Positions 25,575 through 34,922 of a DNA stretch of 64,000 nt are shown here, in pieces (the stretch's first letter is position 1; each line of letters starts with the position of its first letter). The notes below the pieces were generated by a model. The model saw only the letters and a program-made list of their open reading frames with translations. It was not told the DNA's origin and made no database searches. Source of the DNA: Sphingomonadaceae bacterium (GTDB lineage Bacteria > Pseudomonadota > Alphaproteobacteria > Sphingomonadales > Sphingomonadaceae); the NCBI GenBank assembly GCA_025056155.1, contig JANWWL010000007.1, positions 62,001 through 126,000 of the forward strand, in the 5' to 3' direction. Both the position numbers and the translations under genes were made by a program.

Positions 25575-28034
25575 ATGACGTATCGCGCCTTGCTGCTTGC
25601 CTCGGCCGTGGCGCTGGCCGCCCCGGCTGCGGCCCAGGTGATCCTCGACGCTTCGGCCGACCGGCAGGAGGAGATCATCGTCACCGCCCGCCAGAGCGAG
25701 GAACGCCTGCAGGACGTGCCCATCGCCATCTCGGTGGTGCGGCCCGAGGACATCCGCCGGCAGGGCATGTTCTCGTTGCGCGACGTGGCGTCGGTCGTGC
25801 CGGGCTACGCCTTCGAGACGCTGCAGCCCCTTGTGCCGCAGACGGTGATCCGGGGCCAGACGAACCTGAGGGTCGACAGCCCCGTCACCAACGTCGCCTA
25901 CTTTGTCGACGGGGTGTATCTGCAGCGGCCCTTCCTCGTGGACCAGCGGCTGCTCGAGATCGCGCGCTTCGAGGTGGTGAAGGGGCCCCAGTCTGCCCTC
26001 TACGGCCGCAACGCCTTCGCCGGCGCCGTGAGCATCGCCACGGTGGCCCCGGACCTTGCGGAGATCCAGGGCCGGGTGGGGGGCACGATCGGCAACCACG
26101 GCCGGCACGAGGGGCGAGGCTTCGTCTCGGTGCCCATCCTCCGCGACCGGCTGGCGGTGCTGGTGGCCGGCGCCTGGTCGGACTTCGACGGCACCTGGCC
26201 CAACGCGCACCCGCTGGCCGACGCCGAAGGGGCCAACAGCCGGGGCAAGCTGGGCGGCTTCCGCAACTGGATGGTGCAGGGCCGGATCACTGCCCGGCTG
26301 GCCGAGACGCTGCGGCTGGAAGCGAGCTACATCCGCACCGAGCGCGACGAGGAAGCGCTGCCCTCCTACACCGTGGGCACGCAGACCCTGCTCTATCCCT
26401 TCAACACCTTGAACGCGAGCCCGCGGCCGGGCCTCACGCCGCCGTTCACGGTCCAGAACCGCCTGTGGGTGGGCCCTTTCCCCTCGACCCCCGTGGTCGC
26501 CCCGCAGGACACGCTGCGCCCACCCGGCGTCGTCATCGACCCTCGCGCCTTCGGCCTGCGCGGCCCCACGGAATTCGCCACCGCCAAGCTGGCGTGGAGC
26601 CCGGACGCGCCCGTGTCGGTCGACTATCTGTTCGGCTACGCCTGGGGCGAGGTGCTGGGCCGGGGCTCACCCAGCCCCAACCCGTTGCGGCCCGTGCTGG
26701 TGCCCTTCCCGCCCTTCAACCTGGGCACCATCTTCGACGAATCGGGCACCGATTCCGCGTTCCGCGGCACGAGCCACGACCTGCGGTTCGTCTTCCGCGG
26801 CAACGAGCGGTGGAACGGTTTCATCGGGTTCCACCATTCGCGCACGAAGGACATCGCCTCGAACGCGACGTCGAACGCGCCCGTCAACTCGCTGGTCGAG
26901 CCCGACCCGGCCGTCTACCTCTTCCCCATCGGCCCCGGGCTGCCCTTCCCCAACAACCTGTTCCAGCGCAACACTTACCTCGAGCGGCGCGAGCGCATCC
27001 ACGCCCTCTACTATTTCGCCGAGGTGCGCCCGCTGGAGCGCCTGGCCGTCACCTTCGAGGGCCGCCTCAGCATTGAGGACCAGGACGCCACCGACTTCCT
27101 AACGCGCGAGCCCACCAATCCGGCCGTGCAGGCCTTCCGGCCCCCCACCTTCCGACAGTCGATCACCTATTTCGCCCCCCGCGTCACGGCCACCTATCGC
27201 CTAAGCCCCGACCACATGGTCTACGCTTCGGCCGCGCGCGGGGTGAAGGCCGGGGGCATCAACGGCAACCTGCCGTTCGTGCCGCAGCGGACCTACGACA
27301 GCGAAACCAACTGGACCTACGAAATCGGCACCAAGAACCGCTTCGGCCCCTTCACCGCCAATCTTGCGGCCTATTACACCGATTGGCGCGACCTGCAGAC
27401 CACGGTGGTGCGCCTGAACGCCGACGGCACGGCGCCGTCGTTCTTCGCCATCGTGCCTTCCACGATCGGCAACGTCGATGGCGGGGCGCGGATCTGGGGC
27501 CTCGAGGCCGAGCTGGCCTGGGCGCCCACCGACGCCCTCCGTTTCTACGCCAACGCGGCCTACAGCAATTCGCGCTACAAGGACGGCACCACCTCCCAGC
27601 GCTTCGGAGCGTCGGGCAACTGCGACGGGGTGGTGTGCCGCACGATCCCCGGCACCCCCACCCCGGTTCTGCCCATCGGAGGCAACCGGCTGGAGCGGGT
27701 GCCCCTCTACGACGCCGCCGTGGGCGGACGCTACGACCTCAAGCTCGCCAACGGCCTCGGGCTGTTCGCCTCCCTCGAAGGCACGTTCAAGTCGAGCCAA
27801 TTCATGGACGAAGCCAACCTGTCCTCGGTGCCGTTCCGGGCGCTGATGAACGGCACCATCGGGGCTGACTTCCGCGGCTTCGAGCTCACCTTCTGGGCGC
27901 GCAACATCCTCGACAAGGAATACGTGACCTCGGCCCTCTTCCTGATCGGCACGAACGGGGCCCTGTCAGCCTCGTACGTGCCCACCTTCGGCGAACGGCG
28001 CACGCTGGGACTGACCGGGGCCTTCCGCTTCTGA
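25575..28034 (+). CDS. TonB-dependent outer-membrane receptor
   Basis: MTYRALLLASAVALAAPAAAQ signal; EEIIVTARQSEERLQDVPIAISVV; C-terminal GERRTLGLTGAFRF. Confidence 0.94.
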   Translation: MTYRALLLASAVALAAPAAAQVILDASADRQEEIIVTARQSEERLQDVPIAISVVRPEDIRRQGMFSLRDVASVVPGYAFETLQPLVPQTVIRGQTNLRVDSPVTNVAYFVDGVYLQRPFLVDQRLLEIARFEVVKGPQSALYGRNAFAGAVSIATVAPDLAEIQGRVGGTIGNHGRHEGRGFVSVPILRDRLAVLVAGAWSDFDGTWPNAHPLADAEGANSRGKLGGFRNWMVQGRITARLAETLRLEASYIRTERDEEALPSYTVGTQTLLYPFNTLNASPRPGLTPPFTVQNRLWVGPFPSTPVVAPQDTLRPPGVVIDPRAFGLRGPTEFATAKLAWSPDAPVSVDYLFGYAWGEVLGRGSPSPNPLRPVLVPFPPFNLGTIFDESGTDSAFRGTSHDLRFVFRGNERWNGFIGFHHSRTKDIASNATSNAPVNSLVEPDPAVYLFPIGPGLPFPNNLFQRNTYLERRERIHALYYFAEVRPLERLAVTFEGRLSIEDQDATDFLTREPTNPAVQAFRPPTFRQSITYFAPRVTATYRLSPDHMVYASAARGVKAGGINGNLPFVPQRTYDSETNWTYEIGTKNRFGPFTANLAAYYTDWRDLQTTVVRLNADGTAPSFFAIVPSTIGNVDGGARIWGLEAELAWAPTDALRFYANAAYSNSRYKDGTTSQRFGASGNCDGVVCRTIPGTPTPVLPIGGNRLERVPLYDAAVGGRYDLKLANGLGLFASLEGTFKSSQFMDEANLSSVPFRALMNGTIGADFRGFELTFWARNILDKEYVTSALFLIGTNGALSASYVPTFGERRTLGLTGAFRF

Positions 28035-28036
28035 GC

Positions 28037-28627
28037 ATGGGCGATCCCCAGGCGCTGAAGGCCGAGCTGGCGGCCCTGGCGGCCGCGTCGGAGGGGTTCT
28101 CCGACCGGGACCCCCGCGCCCCGCAGCTCGATGCGCTGGCCAAGGCGCTGGAGGCCCACAACCCCACCGCCGAGCCCGCCCGCGCCCACCATCTGCTGGG
28201 AGGGCGCTGGGCCTTGTTGTGGTCGTCGTTCGGGCTGCCCCGCCACACTACGCTCGCCCGCCTGACGTTCAACGTCCTGCCCAAGGCGCCGGTGGAGGTG
28301 GAGGCGCTGTTCCAAGAGGTGGATCCGACCACCGGCCTCTACGACAACGTCGTGACCTACCGATGCCAGGAGACCGGCCGGGCTGGAACCTGCGTGACCT
28401 TGGGTCGCTACGGGCCGCACGACGGCACCCGGCTCGACGTGACCTTCACCCATGCGCAAGCCACGGGACATCCCCGCCAACCGATCCGGACCGACCGGCT
28501 CCCGCCCCTCTGGTCGGACGTGACCTACCTCGACGCCGACTTCCGCCTCAATCGGGGCAGCTTCGGCAGCCTGTACGTGCTGCGGCTGGTCGAGCGGCGA
28601 CCGGCCGCCTGGGCGCGGGACGGTTGA
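28037..28627 (+). CDS. PAP/fibrillin (plastid lipid-associated protein)-like protein
   Basis: LEAHNPTAEPARAHHLLGGRWALLWSSF and DVTYLDADFRLNRGSFGSLYVLRL match the family pattern (LEA.NPT.P...L.G.W.L.YTS / TYLD..LRI.RG..G.LFVL). Confidence 0.78.
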   Translation: MGDPQALKAELAALAAASEGFSDRDPRAPQLDALAKALEAHNPTAEPARAHHLLGGRWALLWSSFGLPRHTTLARLTFNVLPKAPVEVEALFQEVDPTTGLYDNVVTYRCQETGRAGTCVTLGRYGPHDGTRLDVTFTHAQATGHPRQPIRTDRLPPLWSDVTYLDADFRLNRGSFGSLYVLRLVERRPAAWARDG

Positions 28628-29496
28628 GGCCGCCCCGCCGGGCGCTGCTGGCAGCGCTGGTCGCCGGCCTGGCCGCACGGGCGCTCGGCTTGGGCCGCAA
28701 GGGCGGGGCGCTTCCCCCGCCCGACGGCCCGTCGGCCCAGGACCTCGAGCATCGGGGCACGCTCGTGCGGCTGTGGACTCCGGCCGCCCCCCACGAACGC
28801 ACGCGGGCCGTCGCCTTCTCGCACGGGGCCAACGCCAGCGCCCGGCGCTACGACGAACTGTGCCATGGCTTGGCCGAGGCCGGCCACGCCGTGGCGGCCG
28901 TGACCCATCCCGACAGCCCCGAACATCCGGCGAGCCGGCGGCCGACCAGCCCGGCCGACGGCTGGCGCCAGCGCCTGGCCGACCTACGCGCCGCACTCGA
29001 CCTGTTGGCCACCCGGTTTCCCGGCCGCCCGCTGGCCGTTGCAGGCCACAGCTATGGCGCACTGGTGGCCCAGGCGCTGGGCGGCGCGCGTGTAGCTTGG
29101 GCGGGGGATGGCGGCCCGCTGCCCGACCCCCGGGTGCGCCGGGTGGTGGCGTTCTCGCCGCCGGGCCCGTTGCCGAGCGTGATCGGGGCGGAGGGCTTCG
29201 CCGCGATCGCCGTTCCCCTGTTCGTGGCCACGGGAACGGCCGACGTGGTGCCGCCCGTGGCGACGACCTGGGAGGCGCACCTTGCAAGCTTCGAGGCCGC
29301 GACGATCTCGCCCCGGTGGGCGTGGGTCGGTGATCGGGTGGACCATTATTTCGGCAATCGCATCGGCCGGCCCGAGCGCGCCTTCGACGAGCGCCAGGCC
29401 CGCCTGTTCGGGCACGCGCTGGCGGCTGCGGTCGCCTTCCTCGAGGAGCTCGGGCCCCCGCCCGCGGCCGACGGCGTGCGCCTTCTGGTGCGTTAG
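28624..29496 (+). CDS. Alpha/beta hydrolase
   Basis: Probable TTG start overlapping the upstream stop; AVAFSHGANASARRYDELCHGLAEAGHAVAAV; AVAGHSYGALVAQ nucleophile elbow (GHSYG). Confidence 0.82.
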   Translation: MRPPRRALLAALVAGLAARALGLGRKGGALPPPDGPSAQDLEHRGTLVRLWTPAAPHERTRAVAFSHGANASARRYDELCHGLAEAGHAVAAVTHPDSPEHPASRRPTSPADGWRQRLADLRAALDLLATRFPGRPLAVAGHSYGALVAQALGGARVAWAGDGGPLPDPRVRRVVAFSPPGPLPSVIGAEGFAAIAVPLFVATGTADVVPPVATTWEAHLASFEAATISPRWAWVGDRVDHYFGNRIGRPERAFDERQARLFGHALAAAVAFLEELGPPPAADGVRLLVR

Positions 29497-30335
29497 GCCT
29501 GCCACAACACGGGGAACAGCGCGTCCGGCGGCGGGGCTCCGGGCACCATGGCGGGATGGTCGGAAAGACCGGCCACGTGCACGGACAGGGCGTCGGGCGC
29601 CCACACCACGTCCGAGCCCAGCCAGCGCGTGGTGAAGGCCACCCGCCGGCGCCCGCGGCCGGCCGCCCGGCTGGCGTGGATGGTGCGCGGATGAATGAGC
29701 AGCGCATCGCCCGCCCGCGCCGTCCACACGCGGATGTCGGCGTCGGGGGCCGTGGCCCGCGCCAGCAACTCGTCCCACGGGCGATAGCCCGGCAGGCGGA
29801 CGTCCTGCCGCGACAGGGGCGAATGGTAGCGCCAGCGGTCGTGGTTCGAGCCGGCCAGGGTGAGCAGCGGAGCGTCCTCGGGGCCCACGTCGGTCAGGGC
29901 CACCCACAAGCTCGGCTGCTGCTCGCCCTGGAAGGGAAAGGTGCACACGTCGTTGTGCCACGGGGTGGCGGTGCCGGGATCGGCGGCCTCCTTGATGAAG
30001 GTGGCGTCCATCCAGAAGCGCACGCTGCGCGCACCGGTGATCCGGCCCACGAGCTCCGCGGCCGGGCTGGACCTCAGCCAGTCGAGGAAGGTGGTGTCGG
30101 TCGACATGCAGTTGCGCAGCTGGATGCCGCCCTCGCCCGTGCGGTGAATCGACGGGGGATTGCGCGGCCCGACGCTTCCCACCAGCCGTGGCGGGCAGCC
30201 CGTGGCGAAGGCGGCCCGGCACCGCTCGATGGCCGCAAGCAGCCGCTCGACCCAACGGGCGTCGAACGCGCCCTCGATCCGGGTGCAGCCTTCGGCAGCG
30301 TACTGCGCGACGTGCTCAGGGCCAATCCGCATCAC
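29493..30335 (-). CDS. Phytanoyl-CoA dioxygenase (PhyH)-family Fe(II)/2OG oxygenase
   Basis: TPWHNDVCTFPFQGEQQPSLWVALTDVGPEDAPLLTLAGSNHD...LLIHPRTIHAS; HxD..H layout. Confidence 0.86.
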   Translation of the reverse strand: MMRIGPEHVAQYAAEGCTRIEGAFDARWVERLLAAIERCRAAFATGCPPRLVGSVGPRNPPSIHRTGEGGIQLRNCMSTDTTFLDWLRSSPAAELVGRITGARSVRFWMDATFIKEAADPGTATPWHNDVCTFPFQGEQQPSLWVALTDVGPEDAPLLTLAGSNHDRWRYHSPLSRQDVRLPGYRPWDELLARATAPDADIRVWTARAGDALLIHPRTIHASRAAGRGRRRVAFTTRWLGSDVVWAPDALSVHVAGLSDHPAMVPGAPPPDALFPVLWQA

Positions 30336-30880
30336 GACCCCTGCGCGAAGGGTAAGGCGCGAGTCCTGGCGGCAAAGCGCGCATCAGGCGGATGGTGATC
30401 CCAGCGCAGCGAGTTGGGGATGTTGGAATAGTGCACGCCCACGTTGATTACCCACAACCCGACGAGCGCGGCGAACGTGCCCACGGAGAGGGTGGAACCG
30501 TCCACCAGCCACAGCCCCAGGCCCGCCTGGAACAGCCGCCAGGGAAGGAACAGGCAGGGCACGATCACCCACACGGGCGAGCGCCACCGCTTCCAGGCCA
30601 GAAGCTCGAAGCCGATCTGCACGGCGAAGAACAGGAGATACCAGCCGAGGAGTGCCCGCACGACGGCCTTTCCCCCCAGGATCCCGTCCACCACCAGGGT
30701 GAACGCCGGCATCAGGAAGCCCACGGCCCAGATCACCATGAGCCACGCGCGGAACACCGCACCCGTGGGCCGCGGGCCTGGGAAGGGCGGCCCCGGCCGG
30801 GTGCGCACCTTCGCCCACCACAACACCCCCGCCGCGACCGCGAGGAAGGCCAGGTTAAGGGCCGCGATCGTGCCGGTCAT
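30332..30880 (-). CDS. Small integral membrane protein, unknown function
   Basis: MTGTIAALNLAFLAVAAGVLWWAKVR...; about 5 hydrophobic segments. Overlaps the PhyH start by 4 bp. Confidence 0.72.
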   Translation of the reverse strand: MTGTIAALNLAFLAVAAGVLWWAKVRTRPGPPFPGPRPTGAVFRAWLMVIWAVGFLMPAFTLVVDGILGGKAVVRALLGWYLLFFAVQIGFELLAWKRWRSPVWVIVPCLFLPWRLFQAGLGLWLVDGSTLSVGTFAALVGLWVINVGVHYSNIPNSLRWDHHPPDARFAARTRALPFAQGS

Positions 30881-30935
30881 GGGCCACGCCGTTCCCCGCC
30901 CGCCCCGAGCCCGCAAGCGTCAGGAGGCCGGCCTC

Positions 30936-30948
30936 TCCGCCCTGCGAT
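30936..30948. promoter_or_regulatory. Operator candidate, site 5a (reverse complement ATCGCAGGGCGGA)
   Basis: 56 bp from the minus-strand start at 30880. Confidence 0.65.
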
Positions 30949-30954
30949 GATTTC

Positions 30955-30967
30955 TCCACCCTGCGAC
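30955..30967. promoter_or_regulatory. Operator candidate, site 5b (reverse complement GTCGCAGGGTGGA)
   Basis: Tandem second copy, 19 bp phase from 5a, 53 bp from the plus-strand ATG at 31020. Confidence 0.65.
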
Positions 30968-31019
30968 GAAGCGGCCGGTGCCCATGGCCCGAGCGGACGC
31001 CCCGCCCTGTGGCCCGGCC

Positions 31020-31784
31020 ATGCGCAAGGCCTACGTCGACACGCCCCATGGCCAGCTGCACCTGCGCGACACGGGGGGTGGGGGGCCCGTGCTCCTTCTC
31101 CTTCACATGACCCCGCTGTCGGGCGCCATGTTCGCCCACCTGGGGCCGGCCTTCCCGGGCGTTCGCCTTCTCTGCCCCGATCTTCTGGGCTACGGCCGCT
31201 CGGACCCGAGGCCCGCCGCGTGGAGCCTCGGCCAGTGGGCCGACGGGCTTGCCGCCCTGCTCGACGGGCTCGGGCTTCCCACGGCGGCCGTCTACGGTGC
31301 GCACCTGGGCGCGGCCGTGGCCCTTGAGCTTGCCGTGCGGCATCCGGGACGGGTCCGGCGGCTCGTGCTCGACGGGCTGCCCTTCCCCACCCCGCAGCTC
31401 AAGGCGGCGCTTGCCGCGATGGGCGGCGCGCCGCCGCCCGGCGGGCTTGCCGAAGTGGTGGCGCGGGTGGAGCGGCTGCTCGAGGAGTTTGGTGGGCTCG
31501 ACCCCTTCGCCGCCTGCCGCGACTATCTGGAAACGGGCTTCGTGTCCTCGGCCGCCGTCCTTCAGGACTATGCGCCCGAGGATCGGCTGCGCGCCGTCAC
31601 CGTCCCCCTTCTGGTCGTGGGGGCCGACGGCGACAGCCAGTGGCCAAGTTTCGCGGCCACGCTGGCGGTCCGTCCGGATGCGGCGCGGCACGCGTGGCCA
31701 GGCCCGCATCCCGTCCACGACCCCGCGCGCGCCGCCGCGTTCGCCGGGCCCTTGCGCGCGTTCCTGGCGGAACCTCCGCCCTAG
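31020..31784 (+). CDS. Alpha/beta hydrolase
   Basis: MRKAYVDTPHGQLHLRDTGGGGPVLLLLHMTPLSGAMFAHLGPAFPGVRLLCPDLLGYGRSD; lid/core pattern; alternative start 30984. Confidence 0.87.
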   Translation: MRKAYVDTPHGQLHLRDTGGGGPVLLLLHMTPLSGAMFAHLGPAFPGVRLLCPDLLGYGRSDPRPAAWSLGQWADGLAALLDGLGLPTAAVYGAHLGAAVALELAVRHPGRVRRLVLDGLPFPTPQLKAALAAMGGAPPPGGLAEVVARVERLLEEFGGLDPFAACRDYLETGFVSSAAVLQDYAPEDRLRAVTVPLLVVGADGDSQWPSFAATLAVRPDAARHAWPGPHPVHDPARAAAFAGPLRAFLAEPPP

Positions 31785-33352
31785 TCGAGCCCCAGCGCGC
31801 CGGGGTTCAGGATGCCGTGGGGATCCAGGGCGGCCTTGATGGCCTGGACGAGCGCTCGGCTGGGAGCGTCCCGCGAGGCGAGCCAGGGATAGACCCGACC
31901 CACCTGGAGGTGGGCGCCGCCATGCCGGGCCATCAGCGCGATGATCTCGGCCTTCATCCGCAGCGCTTCGGCCCGGGCGGCCGGATTGTCGGGATACTGG
32001 GGCAGCCCGGCCAGATGGTCAGGGGGAACCGTGCGCTCGTGGTAGATGGAGCGCGCATCGGGCCAATAGAAAGTGGGCTCGTAGACGAAGGCGTTGGGCC
32101 CCACGCTCATGAACATCCGGCCCGAGGTGATGCCGAAGCGCTCCATCACCGGGGCCTGCTCGGCGAAATAGGCCTCGAGCTCGGCGTGGAAGGCCGCCAC
32201 CCGATCGTGGGGCAGCAGCGTGTGGAACGGCACCCACCGTTCGCCCTTAGGCCCCAGGACGTTGGTGAGCGGCGCGAAGGGCATGGACCGCACCACGGTG
32301 GGCACGGAATTGGGGATTTCGACCGCGCCCTGCCCCACCGCCAGCTCGCGAATGCGGGCGGCCCGGTCGCGCGCCTCGGCAGGAGTCACCCCTTCGGCGA
32401 TGTAGTGGACGGCGTAGGTGGCCCGCTTCAGGTCCTTTTCGCCCGCCACCGCCATGCGGGCCAGGGTGCGGACCCCCCGGGTGAGCGAGCCTTCGCCCTT
32501 CCACACCCGGGCGGCGATGTCGGCCTTGGCGGCCACCCCCTTCTGCCGGCCGATCTGGCCTTGCTGCAGCGTGGCATCCAGGCCGAAGTTCTCGTCGTCG
32601 AGCGCTTCGACGGCGATCCGACGCATCGCCTCGTGCAGGGCCTCGAACCGGGCGAAGTCGAACGACAGCGCCTCGTAGTGCGGGCGGCGCCGGATCAGCT
32701 TCAGGCGCACGCGGGCCTTGATGCCGAAGGCCCCGCAATCGCCGGTGAACAGGCCGGCTAGGTCGGGGCCATAGAAGCGGAAGAAGGGGGTGCCGGTCGA
32801 CAACAGTTCCCCCGTGCCCGTCACGACGTCAAAGCCCACGAGCGATTCGGCCGAGACTCCCCATATTCCCGTCCCGTGCGAAATCGAATGCTGGCTCATC
32901 GAGCCCGCAACCGTGGCCGCCAGGCCCGAGAAGGGGCCGAAGAAAGGCGTCCGCAGCTCGTGGGGAAGGAGCGCGTCCCGGAGTTCCGCCCAGGTGACTC
33001 CGGCCTCGACGGTCACGACGGCGTTCGTCGCATCGACCGTGATGGCCTTGAGCCGCGATGGGTCGACGGTGACACCCCCCGGCCGAGCGTGCGTGTAGCC
33101 GTCGGTGTAGGATGCCCCCCCGCCCCGCACGACGACGGGCGCGCGCGCCTCGGCCGCCACGCGCACCACGGCCGCAAGCTCGTCCACCGAGCCTGGGCGC
33201 ACCACCGCCAGCGGCACCTCCACCGCCCGAAGCACGTCGGTTGCATAGAAGCGGCGTTCGACCTCCTCGGTCAGCACATGGGCCGGCCCCACGATTGCCG
33301 CCAGCCGCTCCACCAGCCCCGGTGCGTCCGCCGGGCGTGCCGCCGTCGCCAT
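31781..33352 (-). CDS. FAD-linked oxidase (FAD_binding_4, vanillyl-alcohol oxidase/D-lactate dehydrogenase type)
   Basis: EVPLAVVRPGSVDELAAVVRVAAEARAPVVVRGGGASYTDGYTHARPGGVTVDPSRL; ...NPGALGLD C-terminus. Confidence 0.9.
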   Translation of the reverse strand: MATAARPADAPGLVERLAAIVGPAHVLTEEVERRFYATDVLRAVEVPLAVVRPGSVDELAAVVRVAAEARAPVVVRGGGASYTDGYTHARPGGVTVDPSRLKAITVDATNAVVTVEAGVTWAELRDALLPHELRTPFFGPFSGLAATVAGSMSQHSISHGTGIWGVSAESLVGFDVVTGTGELLSTGTPFFRFYGPDLAGLFTGDCGAFGIKARVRLKLIRRRPHYEALSFDFARFEALHEAMRRIAVEALDDENFGLDATLQQGQIGRQKGVAAKADIAARVWKGEGSLTRGVRTLARMAVAGEKDLKRATYAVHYIAEGVTPAEARDRAARIRELAVGQGAVEIPNSVPTVVRSMPFAPLTNVLGPKGERWVPFHTLLPHDRVAAFHAELEAYFAEQAPVMERFGITSGRMFMSVGPNAFVYEPTFYWPDARSIYHERTVPPDHLAGLPQYPDNPAARAEALRMKAEIIALMARHGGAHLQVGRVYPWLASRDAPSRALVQAIKAALDPHGILNPGALGLD

Positions 33353-33384
33353 GTCCGTCCTCCCGTTCACCCGTTCCGCCCGCC

Positions 33385-33735
33385 TCAGGCCTGTGCGATG
33401 TCCTCGATTGTCCGCCGGAAGGCCTGCTCGGTCTCGCCGCGCGCGGCATCCGCGGCGTCCTTCCGTGCGAGATAGTAGAGCCGCGCCAGAAACGCCTGGC
33501 GCCACGCCTCGCGGCGGGCCAGGGTCTCGGGCGACGGCTCGTGCGCTTCGATCGCCGCGGTGGCGTCGATGCCGTGGGCGGCCAGCACCCCCTCCAGCGT
33601 GTCCATCCGCTCGCGCATCACCGAAAGTTCCGCGGCCAGCACCAGGATCATGCTCATGGCCTGGTCCAGGCCCTGGGCCGCGTAGAATTGCGGGCGCCGA
33701 CCCCGGGCGTCGCGCGGCAGCCGGGCTGCGGTCAT
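33385..33735 (-). CDS. Small helical partner protein, copy 3 of module
   Basis: MTAARLPRDARGRRPQFYAAQGLDQAMSMILVLAAELSVMRERMDTLEGVLAAHGIDATAAIEAHEPS...; 116 aa, ATGA overlap with the methyltransferase stop. Confidence 0.78.
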   Translation of the reverse strand: MTAARLPRDARGRRPQFYAAQGLDQAMSMILVLAAELSVMRERMDTLEGVLAAHGIDATAAIEAHEPSPETLARREAWRQAFLARLYYLARKDAADAARGETEQAFRRTIEDIAQA

Positions 33736-34922
33736 TCGGGTTTCCTTCCCACCAGGATCTCCCAGCCGCCGCCGGGGGCGAACTCGCCCGCCACGAACTC
33801 GCGCTCGGCCCCTCCGGCCGCGCCGGCCGCCTCCAGGATCGCCATGGGGGCCGTGTCGAAGCGGACGTCGACGAACCCGGCCGCCCGGGCCAGGGCCGGC
33901 TGATCCACGTCGCGCATGGCCCCCCAGAAGGGCTCGTTGTTGTACCAGGTCTCGTTGTCGAGGATGAACTGGGCGAAGGGATCCATCAGGTCGAAGGGCG
34001 GCAGGTCGGCGTGGATCATCAGGCCCCCGGGCTTCAGGATGCGGAAGCATTCGTGGAAGATCCGGGGCATGGCCTTCCCGCTCGTCTCGTGCAGCAGGAT
34101 GTGGCTCACCACCAAGTCGAAATGATCGTCGGGAAAGCCGGTCGCTTCGGCGTTGCGCTGGCGGAACGCCACCTCGAGGCCCAGGCCCGCCGCCCGCGCA
34201 TGGGCATAGCGCAGCTGCGGCGCGGCCACGTCGATGCCCGTCACCTCCGCCTCGGGGAAGCCTTCCTTGTAGGGTAGGGTGGAGTGGCCCACGGTGCAGC
34301 CCAGGTCCAGGATGCGCTGCGGCCGGAAATCGGGCAGGTGCCGCTTGAGCCAGTTCACCACCGAGCGGCCCATGTCGTCGTTGAAGGGCCCCATGAACCC
34401 CATGGCGTAGAGGAACACGCCGCGGTCGTAGAGCGCGCCGGCGGCCACGTCGTCGGGGCCCGCCTCGGCGGCGTAGCCGCCCGGCATGCAGTGGATGTCG
34501 ATGGCGGTCACGTAGCGGGGCACGTCGAAGCCGGCGGCGATCTCGAGCGGGGCGGTGGCTCGGGCCGAGAGTTGCGCCGCGCGGGCATTGAGCGCGCTCC
34601 ACTGTCGCTCGATCGAATCGAGCACGCTTTCCCACAGCAATTCCTGGGCGATGCGGTTCGTGGCGGCGTAGTGCTGGAAGTAGGGATCCTCAACCATGCC
34701 GCGGCGGATGTCGTGTCGGTCGGCCGGGGGCCGGCCGTGGGCGCGCGCGAACGCCGGGCCGACCCGGCCCTGGAATACGGGGCCCAGGCCGGGCAGCAGG
34801 CCCTGCTGCACGAACCCCTTGAGCGATCTGGCGAACTCCTGGCGCGCCCGCTCGTCGTGCGTGGGCTTGGGCAGCACCGGGTGTTCGGCTTGCCGGACGA
34901 TGCCGAGGGTTCCTGCCGTCAT
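33732..34922 (-). CDS. Class I SAM-dependent methyltransferase, copy 3 of module
   Basis: AIDIHCMPGGY (identical in copy 2); RILDLGCTVGHSTLPYKEGFPEAEVTGIDVA; FDLVVSHILLHETSGKAM. Confidence 0.92.
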   Translation of the reverse strand: MTAGTLGIVRQAEHPVLPKPTHDERARQEFARSLKGFVQQGLLPGLGPVFQGRVGPAFARAHGRPPADRHDIRRGMVEDPYFQHYAATNRIAQELLWESVLDSIERQWSALNARAAQLSARATAPLEIAAGFDVPRYVTAIDIHCMPGGYAAEAGPDDVAAGALYDRGVFLYAMGFMGPFNDDMGRSVVNWLKRHLPDFRPQRILDLGCTVGHSTLPYKEGFPEAEVTGIDVAAPQLRYAHARAAGLGLEVAFRQRNAEATGFPDDHFDLVVSHILLHETSGKAMPRIFHECFRILKPGGLMIHADLPPFDLMDPFAQFILDNETWYNNEPFWGAMRDVDQPALARAAGFVDVRFDTAPMAILEAAGAAGGAEREFVAGEFAPGGGWEILVGRKPE

